Below, in pieces: positions 7,564 to 14,049 of a stretch of DNA of 59,762 bases. The notes under the pieces were generated by a model. It did no database searches. It was given only the letters and a program-made list of their open reading frames with translations, and was not told where the DNA came from. The DNA is from a virus, in the IMG/VR virus record IMGVR_UViG_3300037549_000080, positions 1 to 59,762 of that record. One strand, 5' to 3'. Positions within the stretch are counted from its first letter, which is position 1, and each line of letters starts with the position of its first letter. A program made the position numbers and the translations under genes.

Positions 7564-9651
7564 TTAGGCCAATTCCTTACAGCTGGCAACCGGAATAACT
7601 TGGAAGTCTGCGAGCTTGTGTCCAAGGTGCAGATAGTCGTCGCGCTGCACGTCGCATCCGATGAACTGGTCAATGACACCCTGCTGGTGCAGCTGCACCA
7701 TGCGGTCAGCCAGCTTGACCTTATTATTTTTATCCAGCTTCCCAAGCTCGTCCATCATCACAATCCTCACCACCGGCTTTTCGTTCTGGGTCAGCGCCAC
7801 CGCCAGCCCGGCGAAGGCAATCAGTTCCTCCGCCCCGCTGAAGTATTTATACCCGACCCAGTTGCCTTGGTACGTCATACCCAGTTCACCGTCCCGGTAT
7901 TCCAGTGGCGCCTTCAAGATTCCGTCCGTGAACTTGCGGGCGTGCCGCAGCAGCAGTTCAAACGCCTCCGTGGCCACCCGGTCTTTCTCGCCGGCCACCA
8001 CCTTGAGCGAAGCGTTGTAAATGTCCGCCTTGGCCTTGGCCGCCGCATAGGCTGCCCGTGACTGGTCAGCCCGGCGGGCGTCCTGCGTCCGGGCGATGAA
8101 TTGCCGCTGTTTACCTTCCATCATCCTAATCCGGTCAAGGATGGGTTGGATTGCTCTGGTGGCCGCGGTGGCTGTCTCGCCAGCTTCCTGCGCGGCTTTC
8201 TCCAAGGCCGGCAGCTTCGCCCAAGCCTCGGCGGCCGTGGCGTTGGCGGCGAGGCTGGCTTCCAGCTTCTGGATCGTCGCCGTGGCGGTGTTGATGGTGG
8301 ATTGGGCGGCGTTGAATTCTGCCGTGGATTTGTTCCATTTCGCCACTTTCTCTTGGTTTTCCTTGAGCAATTGCTGGCTGGCGGTGTCCCATGCGGCAAT
8401 GTCGGCGGTGACATGGATCGTGGCGTCCCCGGCGGCTTTCTCGGCATCCGCGGCTGCTTTGTGCTCGATTCCAGCCTTTTCGGCTGCTTTTAGCGCCTTG
8501 GTGTACTGTTTTTCGAGTTCGGCCACCACTTTAGCCTGTTTTTCGGTGATGTCATGCCCACAGGTGGGGCAGGAGGTGTGCGCCTTGGCGTCCTGGATGG
8601 ACTTCAGGAGGCGTTGCTGCTCCGCGGCGGTGTTGAACAGTTCCCGGGCTGTCGCTTGCGCCTTGGCCTGTGCAGCGTTGAAGGCGGCATGTTCTGGCGC
8701 GTCTGTGGGTCGCGGGGTGGTCATCAGGCGCTGGATTGGTGGCTCCCCAGCCACCGGCACCAGCTTGGCACGCTCAATAACCGCCTTTTGCGCCTCGATC
8801 TCCGCGTGGACCTTGCTTTCGTCCACCGCCTTGGCAGCAAGCTGCTTGGCGTCGTTCAGTGCGTTTCTGGCTGCGGTATAGGCGTTCTCGGCATTCGCCT
8901 CGGCTTGCACCGCCTTGGTATGCTCCTCGCGGGCATCGTTGATCTCCGGCTGCACGCTTTCAATCGCTGACATGTCGCCGTCATCAGCCTTGTTGCTGGT
9001 CAAGCCTTTGACCGTCTGCTCATGCGTGTTCGCTGCCGTGGCCGCCTCTTTGCCAGTGGTCGTTATCTTGTCCACCACGGCCGTGAGCCAGTCATAGATG
9101 CTGGCATCCTCGTTCTGGCGCTCGGCTTCCAGTTCCGCAATCAGCGCCTGCACTTCATGCAATGCTTCAACCGCCGGGCCGGTTTCCGGTTTGATGTCTT
9201 TCACCAAGTTGGCGCACACCGCCTCGCAGCTGATGCCCACCTTGCTCAAGTCCACCTGTGACAGCACGTAGTTAAGCCGCGCCGGGCCCGACAAGGCGAA
9301 GTACGTGGTCGGGTCAAGCAACATGCCCGGAATGTATTCGTGCTCCGGGCCGGTATAGCTAACCTTGCCCCGCTTGATTTCCCACACCCGGCTCAGCAGC
9401 GTGTCGTTGTCCAGCAGCGCCTGCACCGTCAGGCTGGTAGCACCGCCACCCTTCGAACCGCACGCGCCAAAGGTCGCACCCGAGGTCTTGCCCCAGCGCG
9501 GCTCATACCCCAGAAGCACCAGCTTCACCGCCGCCAGCACCGCCGTCTTGCCGCTAGTGTTGTCACCCACCACGATGTTCACCGGGGCGAGATCCTCGTC
9601 AAAGGAATAACCCTTTAGGTTGTTTGCCCGCAATGTTTTGATTCTGCTCAT
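7564..9651 (-). CDS. Rad50/SbcC-like ATPase with zinc hook
   Basis: A 695-aa SMC-like ATPase. Walker A GDNTSGKTA lies at residues 29-37, a long Ala/Glu-rich coiled coil runs about 190-520, a zinc-hook CPTCGHD lies near residue 360, and the C-terminal lobe has an FSGAEE segment (a signature-like motif) and IVMMDELG (Walker B). Rad50/SbcC normally pairs with the Mre11/SbcD nuclease for end processing, but no such nuclease gene lies beside it. It sits between SSB and the UvrD-like helicase, so a recombination or replication-repair role is likely. The leader AACTAACAACC...GCGAACAACT precedes the ATG. Confidence 0.88.
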   Translation of the reverse strand: MSRIKTLRANNLKGYSFDEDLAPVNIVVGDNTSGKTAVLAAVKLVLLGYEPRWGKTSGATFGACGSKGGGATSLTVQALLDNDTLLSRVWEIKRGKVSYTGPEHEYIPGMLLDPTTYFALSGPARLNYVLSQVDLSKVGISCEAVCANLVKDIKPETGPAVEALHEVQALIAELEAERQNEDASIYDWLTAVVDKITTTGKEAATAANTHEQTVKGLTSNKADDGDMSAIESVQPEINDAREEHTKAVQAEANAENAYTAARNALNDAKQLAAKAVDESKVHAEIEAQKAVIERAKLVPVAGEPPIQRLMTTPRPTDAPEHAAFNAAQAKAQATARELFNTAAEQQRLLKSIQDAKAHTSCPTCGHDITEKQAKVVAELEKQYTKALKAAEKAGIEHKAAADAEKAAGDATIHVTADIAAWDTASQQLLKENQEKVAKWNKSTAEFNAAQSTINTATATIQKLEASLAANATAAEAWAKLPALEKAAQEAGETATAATRAIQPILDRIRMMEGKQRQFIARTQDARRADQSRAAYAAAKAKADIYNASLKVVAGEKDRVATEAFELLLRHARKFTDGILKAPLEYRDGELGMTYQGNWVGYKYFSGAEELIAFAGLAVALTQNEKPVVRIVMMDELGKLDKNNKVKLADRMVQLHQQGVIDQFIGCDVQRDDYLHLGHKLADFQVIPVASCKELA

Positions 9652-9683
9652 AGTTGTTCGCTTTCGTTTTGGTTGTTAGTTGT

Positions 9684-9712
9684 GCCGCCGGCCAGCATAG
9701 CAGACCGGCGGC
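9684..9712 (-). promoter_or_regulatory. Intercistronic hairpin before the Rad50-like leader
   Basis: An inverted repeat GCCGCCGG (9684-9691) with CCGGCGGC (9705-9712), 13-base loop, lies between the SSB stop and the Rad50-like start. It is followed directly by CACAACTAACAACC, the CAAC-type leader. No U tract follows. This is the same layout as at 7505 and 40952. Confidence 0.55.
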
Positions 9713-9718
9713 TGGTTA

Positions 9719-10177
9719 TCAAAATGGAACATCGTCGCTGTCAGGTGGCCCGTCACCTGCCAGTGGTTCCCGTCCCGCTGCCGGCTGCGCGTACCGCCCG
9801 GCAGGCTGGCCGGCTGCCCGTGGCGCAGCTGCTTCACCTTCCGGCTTGGTGCCAAGGAACTGCACACTCTCAGCCACCACACCGAGGCGCTGCTTCTTCT
9901 GGCCCGAGGTTTTGTCTTCCCACTGGTCCAGCTTCAGGCGGCCTTCCACCAGCATCGGCCGGCCCTTGCGCATGTACTGGCCGACGTTTTCGGCGGTGCG
10001 ACCAAAAATGTCCACGTCCACGAAGGTGACTTCTTCCTTCTTCTCGCCCGCCTCGTTTGTCCATACCCGGTTCACGGCCAGCCCGACCTTCGCAATGGCC
10101 GTGCCCTTTGGCGTGTACCGCAGTTCCGGGTCGCGGGTCAGGTTGCCAATCAAAATGACTTTGTTAAATGATGCCAT
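9719..10177 (-). CDS. ssb: Single-stranded DNA-binding protein
   Basis: A 152-aa protein with a classic OB fold: MASFNKVILIGNLTRDPELR, then VDVDIFGRTAENVGQYMRKG, then LVEGRLKLDQW. A Pro/Gly/Ala-rich linker leads to the acidic tail DSDDVPF, the usual docking tip for partner proteins. It coats ssDNA during replication and recombination. The gene starts three bases after the upstream 234-aa gene and precedes the Rad50-like gene. Its length is close to that of host SSBs. Confidence 0.96.
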   Translation of the reverse strand: MASFNKVILIGNLTRDPELRYTPKGTAIAKVGLAVNRVWTNEAGEKKEEVTFVDVDIFGRTAENVGQYMRKGRPMLVEGRLKLDQWEDKTSGQKKQRLGVVAESVQFLGTKPEGEAAAPRAAGQPAGRYAQPAAGREPLAGDGPPDSDDVPF

Positions 10178-10180
10178 AGG

Positions 10181-10885
10181 TCAGTGGGTTTGATTCTTCG
10201 CCGCGTTCTCCTTAATCCACTGCACCACTTCCACCAGCCCCGAGGCCGGGAAGTCGTCAATCTGCCCCGCACGGTCAGCCGTGATGAACAGGGTAGTGAA
10301 ACTGGTTTGGGTCAACTTGGTCGCAATGTCTTCCACCATGGCCTGGCGGGTGGCGTCCGGGAACGGCAGCCCGTTCAGTTTCAGGAAGGTTTCCACCGTG
10401 CGCACGCTTTCCGTGGCTGCCAACGCCAAAGCATTGCCGCGCCGGGCGATGAACTTTTTATACTTCAGCACCCGCTCCGCCGGGCTATCCGTGCGGGCCG
10501 CTGGGGCGGCTTGAGGCGCTTTGGGCTGTTCCGGGGCTGTGTGGGCCTGTTTTTGGGGTTCCGGGGCCGCTCCGGGCGGCTGGGGCTGGTTTTCACCCCC
10601 TTGTGGCGCACCTGCACCCAGCACTTTGATGGCCGCGCTGCCGTCCCGGCCGCTGCCGGTGGCCTCAATCATGATTGACCGGCCTTTCATGTTGGCCAGC
10701 GCCGTCTGGCAATCATCGCTTTCAATGGAGTAGTTACGCTCCCCTTCACCGTCAAACGCCAGCACGATGTACGGCGGCTTGCCGGCGAATTTGGATTTCA
10801 TTACGTCCGTCTTGACCGTCACGCGCACCGGGCCTTTTTGAACCAGCTCGCTGTGGTACAGGTTCTTCTTTTTGGCATCTGCCAT
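10181..10885 (-). CDS. Hypothetical protein, first gene of the replication operon
   Basis: A 234-aa protein. The N-terminal 90 residues (VRVTVKTDVMKSKFAGKPPY through IKVLGAG) are beta-rich and could be an OB-like nucleic-acid-binding domain. A Pro/Gln/Ala linker at about 95-130 precedes a helical C-terminal domain (VLKYKKFIARRGNALALAAT). It is directly upstream of ssb and is the first gene after the promoter at 10954-10983, so an accessory replication role is plausible. Family not recognised. The message carries the CAAC leader plus a purine-rich GAAAGGCAG before the ATG. Confidence 0.75.
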   Translation of the reverse strand: MADAKKKNLYHSELVQKGPVRVTVKTDVMKSKFAGKPPYIVLAFDGEGERNYSIESDDCQTALANMKGRSIMIEATGSGRDGSAAIKVLGAGAPQGGENQPQPPGAAPEPQKQAHTAPEQPKAPQAAPAARTDSPAERVLKYKKFIARRGNALALAATESVRTVETFLKLNGLPFPDATRQAMVEDIATKLTQTSFTTLFITADRAGQIDDFPASGLVEVVQWIKENAAKNQTH

Positions 10886-10953
10886 ATACTGCCTTTCACT
10901 TTAGTTGTTTCGTTGTTAGTTCGCCGCGCCAGCTGGCGTGGGTCACAGGCGGC

Positions 10954-10983
10954 ATTGTGCCCGGTGCCAGAAACCGCTGTCAA
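10954..10983 (-). promoter_or_regulatory. Sigma70-like promoter for the replication operon
   Basis: On the minus strand the -35 is TTGACA (10983-10978) and the -10 is CACAAT (10959-10954), with an 18-bp spacer. It lies between the terminator that closes the patatin gene and the first gene of the replication operon. The -35 is a perfect consensus and the -10 matches four of six. Confidence 0.6.
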
Positions 10984-10984
10984 G

Positions 10985-11006
10985 AAAAATGCAGCGCAAG
11001 AGCTGC
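10985..11006 (-). terminator. Rho-independent terminator after the patatin-like gene
   Basis: On the minus strand GCAGC, loop TCTTGC, GCTGC is followed by ATTTTT, directly downstream of the stop codon of the patatin-like gene. The short stem makes it moderate in strength, but the U run is good. It separates the late structural/lysis transcript from the early promoter that follows at once. Confidence 0.65.
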
Positions 11007-11864
11007 TCAACTGAGGAACCATTCCAGCATCGGCCGCTGGTCATTAACAAACTGCCGGCCAGCTTCCACAAGGTAGGCAAGGCTAGATGGGTCGGCGCCA
11101 TCCAGCTTAACCGGGGCGGCGAAGGTCGGCTGTATCACCCGGTAGTAATCACCGAGAAATTGTTTCATCTGATATTGAACTTCTTCCTGACCGGTGGCGA
11201 ATTGCAGCCCGATGGTCAGCGCCAGGTCTTGCACCCACTGCGGCCAGCCCGGAGCCGGAACATCGTCCTGCCCGCACCCGATGGTCAACAGCTTCACCTG
11301 CTCGCCCGGCCACAGCTTGCACGCATCAGCGTACGCGCACACCGATGGGTCGTTGGCAATGTTGCCGCCGTCCCATAGGTACTTGTTCCCGAGCTTGAAC
11401 GCCGGGAAGTAACGCTGCGCCGCGGACGTCGCCCGGCCGACCTGCCATAGCGGCGTGGCTCCGTCTAACAGCAGGTTCCCGGTGTCGTACGACTTGAACA
11501 TGAACGGCACTTGGTCGGTGCGGTTGAGCGCCGGAACCAGCAGCTTGGTCTTGCAATCCTTGAGCGCCTTGCAATCAAACCGCCGCTGAAGCACAGCCTC
11601 AATCGGGCCCGCCGGGTACAGCGGCCAGTGACGGTACCATGCCGGGTTAAATATGGCCGGGCCGTCCTGCGTGAAAAAACTGGTGTACGGACCCGGAAGC
11701 GCAGCAGACACCAGCCCGGCGAGAATCCCGCCGATGCTGGTGCCTGCAATTAAATCCACATGGTCAGCCAGCTTGCCGGCCGCCATGATCTGCAGCTCGT
11801 CCAAAGCAGCGGCCGCCGGCAATCCTTTCATGCCGCCGCCCGCAATGCAGAGAACGCGCATCAT
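11007..11864 (-). CDS. Patatin-like phospholipase
   Basis: A 285-aa protein from ATG 11864, just after the outer-membrane gene stop (a second ATG follows at 11861). The patatin features are all present: oxyanion-hole GGGMKG (9-14), nucleophile elbow GTSIG with Ser43, and the dyad Asp in WDGGNIAND near residue 167. Patatin enzymes are lipid acyl hydrolases using a Ser-Asp dyad. No signal peptide is seen. It is the last gene of the late operon, after the holin-like and outer-membrane-type genes, so a membrane-attacking role in lysis is inferred. A defence or anti-defence role cannot be excluded. Confidence 0.85.
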   Translation of the reverse strand: MMRVLCIAGGGMKGLPAAAALDELQIMAAGKLADHVDLIAGTSIGGILAGLVSAALPGPYTSFFTQDGPAIFNPAWYRHWPLYPAGPIEAVLQRRFDCKALKDCKTKLLVPALNRTDQVPFMFKSYDTGNLLLDGATPLWQVGRATSAAQRYFPAFKLGNKYLWDGGNIANDPSVCAYADACKLWPGEQVKLLTIGCGQDDVPAPGWPQWVQDLALTIGLQFATGQEEVQYQMKQFLGDYYRVIQPTFAAPVKLDGADPSSLAYLVEAGRQFVNDQRPMLEWFLS

Positions 11865-11868
11865 AACC

Positions 11869-12432
11869 TTAGAAGCGGGCGCCGACGCCAACCAACACAA
11901 TGCCGCCGGAGTTGAAAGAGCCATGTTCTTCAAACGGCAGACCCCAGCCGACGTAACTGAACGTGTTCGGTGTCATAACCTTCACGGCTTTGAGGTCACC
12001 TTCCACAATCCAACTTGAATGTTGCACGTTGCCGACATAATTATTGAAGTCAGCGCCGGCAAGGATGTTGGCTTCAATCTTGAAGTCGCCTTTTTGAATA
12101 AGGTTGTAGCCGCCGCCCAACATAATCTTGCCGAACGCGGAACCGACACCTTCAAACTCACCAACGAACTGGGCATTCCAGTTGCCGAAGGTTTTTTCAA
12201 CGGTCAGCCGGTCAGCCGAGGATTTGCCGGTGATTTGCGCCAAGCCGGTTTCGACGGAAAGCGTCGAGTTGGTCCATGAGTAGGTTGGATCATAGTTGAT
12301 GGACGTGCTCCAAGAATACGCCTGCCCAAAGAAATTTACGAGCGGGTTGGCGTTGGTAGCTGTCAGGGTCTGCGCCTGCGCCGTCAGCGACAGCGTGGCG
12401 ATGGTTAGGATTGCTGCGATGTATTTTTTCAT
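11869..12432 (-). CDS. Putative outer-membrane beta-barrel protein with signal peptide
   Basis: A 187-aa protein. Residues 1-20 (MKKYIAAILTIATLSLTAQA) are a clear Sec signal with an AQA cleavage site. The rest has alternating strands rich in Gly/Asn/aromatics (FGKIMLGGGYNLIQKGDFKI) and ends VLVGVGARF, with the C-terminal Phe typical of Gram-negative outer-membrane barrels. Phage-encoded barrels such as the Lom type are known. Here it lies between the holin-like genes and the patatin-like gene, so roles in lysis or superinfection exclusion are both possible. Confidence 0.7.
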   Translation of the reverse strand: MKKYIAAILTIATLSLTAQAQTLTATNANPLVNFFGQAYSWSTSINYDPTYSWTNSTLSVETGLAQITGKSSADRLTVEKTFGNWNAQFVGEFEGVGSAFGKIMLGGGYNLIQKGDFKIEANILAGADFNNYVGNVQHSSWIVEGDLKAVKVMTPNTFSYVGWGLPFEEHGSFNSGGIVLVGVGARF

Positions 12433-12524
12433 TTTATTTTCTTTCGTTTTGTTGTTGGTGTTAGTTCCGCCAGTCTTTGTTTGAGTTTATCCCAAACTTT
12501 GTTGTAGTCGTGACGGGGTTTCAT
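12429..12524 (-). CDS. 31-aa basic peptide in the lysis module
   Basis: MKPRHDYNKVWDKLKQRLAE continues to LTPTTKRKKIK-stop. It overlaps the holin-like stop by ATGA at its start, and its stop overlaps the ATG of the outer-membrane gene by ATGA, the junction style used throughout this genome. The peptide is strongly basic and its first half is predicted amphipathic. The 3' end of the frame coincides with the CAAC-rich leader of the next gene, so it could partly be a leader. Function unknown. Confidence 0.55.
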   Translation of the reverse strand: MKPRHDYNKVWDKLKQRLAELTPTTKRKKIK

Positions 12525-12775
12525 TTACCGCTTTCCGGTGCTGCCGGTTCTGGCTTCGGGGAAATTGTTTCAGGTTGGGTTATGCTATCTGAAAACGTAG
12601 TCGAAAGGAATGATTTCAGGCCAGATAACCCTGCCACGGCTGCGCTGGCGAACACCATCATAAGCTGTTGCCACGTCATTGACGGAGCAACGCTGGCAGC
12701 GGTGAAGGTGGTCAGGAATGGTATCAGGACGGCGATTGCGCCCTCGGTTCGGACTACGGCATCTGATTTTTTCAC
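12521..12775 (-). CDS. Holin-like membrane protein
   Basis: An 84-aa protein with two hydrophobic segments, about 12-33 (GAIAVLIPFLTTFTAA) and 37-55 (LMMVFASAAVAGLSGL). A short polar, proline-rich tail (PETISPKPEPAAPESGK) follows. Small size, two transmembrane helices and a position between a coiled-coil/TM protein and the lipase-containing end of the operon fit a class II holin that permeabilises the inner membrane. The GTG start at 12775 overlaps the preceding stop. No sequence family is assigned. Confidence 0.6.
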   Translation of the reverse strand: MKKSDAVVRTEGAIAVLIPFLTTFTAASVAPSMTWQQLMMVFASAAVAGLSGLKSFLSTTFSDSITQPETISPKPEPAAPESGK

Positions 12776-13032
12776 GGTATCGAGTTGGTTGCGGTTTCTT
12801 CGTTCTCACGCGGGACGTAAATCCCATGCCGCGCCAGAATGTCTTGCGTCAAATGAAGTTGATGCCAGAGGATCGTCAGCTGCGCATCACGGTTGGCAAC
12901 TTGAACGTGATACTCCGCCTGCGTCACGAATAGAAACCAGCACGCGGCCACGCTCGCGGCGACTGCGCCGGTTGCCCGCGCTCCGCCTTCCTTGTCGCTA
13001 AAGGCACCGATTAAGAATTTGAGCAACTTCAC
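12772..13032 (-). CDS. Small membrane protein in the lysis module, possible spanin-like
   Basis: An 86-aa protein with one hydrophobic segment at about 21-41 (ATGAVAASVAACWFLFV). A polar helical part follows (HVQVANRDAQLTILWHQLHL). A single N-terminal anchor plus a helix is the shape of an inner-membrane spanin or holin accessory, but no family is recognised. The GTG start overlaps the upstream stop (GTGA), and its own stop overlaps the holin-like gene. Confidence 0.55.
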   Translation of the reverse strand: MKLLKFLIGAFSDKEGGARATGAVAASVAACWFLFVTQAEYHVQVANRDAQLTILWHQLHLTQDILARHGIYVPRENEETATNSIP

Positions 13033-13253
13033 TTAATTTCCTTTGCCAGTTCTTTGACGGTTTTAATCAAATCCGCATCCGAATACAACGCCAAAGTTTT
13101 GAGCGTCAACTCAACCGCCAGCTTGATTAGTTTTTCCTTGGCCAGTTTTTCAATCTCCATGTGCTGAACCCATGCCTCAAAGCCAACGCCTTCTTGAATG
13201 ACGTTTTCAAAGTCGGCTGGACTGTGCGGCAGGATGGTTTCGCGCCAAGGCAT
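13029..13253 (-). CDS. Hypothetical protein, 74 aa
   Basis: MPWRETILPHSPADFENVIQ is followed by a Lys/Leu-rich helical C-terminal half (LAKEKLIKLAVELTLKTLAL). No membrane segment or known motif is visible. It lies between the XhlA-like protein and a single-TM protein, separated by one base and by a GTGA overlap. Probably part of the lysis or tail-end module; function unknown. Confidence 0.55.
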   Translation of the reverse strand: MPWRETILPHSPADFENVIQEGVGFEAWVQHMEIEKLAKEKLIKLAVELTLKTLALYSDADLIKTVKELAKEIK

Positions 13254-13254
13254 A

Positions 13255-13572
13255 TTATTTTTTCAACGCTTCGTAAATCACGCCAGCCACCACCGCGCAG
13301 CCGACAATAAAACCACCAAGGCCATAGACCAACCCCCAAGCTCCATTCTTTTTCTCCTGCGCCTTTTCCAGTTCATCAACGCGAGGCTTTAGCAGGTCAT
13401 TCGCCTTTTCGGAGTTTTGGCGGTTGGCCTCGCTGACCGCCACGGCGGTTGTGAGCAAGTTCACGTTTTTGGTGAGCGTGATTAAATCGTTGGTGAGCCG
13501 GTCAAGCCACAATTCGTGTGACGCGAGTTTTGCTTCAGCGGCTGCCATATTGCTTCCTTCGTGGTTGTTCAT
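13255..13572 (-). CDS. XhlA-like coiled-coil/transmembrane protein (holin accessory)
   Basis: A 105-aa protein. A coiled coil at about 14-72 (WLDRLTNDLITLTKNVNLLT) is followed by a linker and a C-terminal transmembrane segment at about 78-100 (GLVYGLGGFIVGCAVVAGVI). This is the layout of hemolysin XhlA proteins, which act with holins and endolysins in PBSX-type lysis cassettes. The gene opens the lysis group after the tail proteins. The context AAGGAGATAAGG is one of the few Shine-Dalgarno-like sites here. An internal ATG after GGAAGC could also be used. Confidence 0.65.
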   Translation of the reverse strand: MNNHEGSNMAAAEAKLASHELWLDRLTNDLITLTKNVNLLTTAVAVSEANRQNSEKANDLLKPRVDELEKAQEKKNGAWGLVYGLGGFIVGCAVVAGVIYEALKK

Positions 13573-13593
13573 GTGAAAAATGCCTTATCTCCT

Positions 13594-14049
13594 TCATTTC
13601 AATGTTTCATAAGCCGCACCCGCTCTGAAATAGCACTGGCCAGTCTCCGGCCAATAGCCGTCCGTGTTGGTGCTGCAAAAGGTGTAGTTCGTGCCGGTGC
13701 CGGTGTAGCAGGCTCGCCACAGCGACATTGGCGCGGTTAAATCAGGACAACGCTCAATGACCGTTACCAACGTCTGTCCAGCCGCATTGGTAGCTGGCGA
13801 TGTTGACGGTGTCCACGCGAGGTGAATAAATAGAGGCTTGGTCAACGGCGTTACCAACGGCAGGTTGTCCATGTTCGTCCCCGTCGCCGTCTGAATCATC
13901 GGGTTAATCCCAACCGTTTCGGGATGCGCGACGGCATTCGTAACGTTGAACATCGCCTTTGCCATTCCAGCATTGAATGCCGCACTGTTCGTCTGCGCCC
14001 ACAACGGCAGCGCACAGATCAGGATTGCGATGGTGACGTATAGAGTCAT
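13594..14049 (-). CDS. Secreted or virion-associated protein with signal peptide
   Basis: A 151-aa protein that opens with a Sec-type signal (MTLYVTIAILICALPLWAQT) with AQ cleavage. The mature part has beta-strand stretches (LFIHLAWTPSTSP, LVTVIERCPDLTAPMSLWRA) like a fibronectin type III module, and paired cysteines. The ATG overlaps the stop of the giant fibre gene (ATGA), so the two are coupled. A signal peptide beside a tail fibre is unusual. It could be a fibre accessory or a secreted factor. Confidence 0.65.
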   Translation of the reverse strand: MTLYVTIAILICALPLWAQTNSAAFNAGMAKAMFNVTNAVAHPETVGINPMIQTATGTNMDNLPLVTPLTKPLFIHLAWTPSTSPATNAAGQTLVTVIERCPDLTAPMSLWRACYTGTGTNYTFCSTNTDGYWPETGQCYFRAGAAYETLK

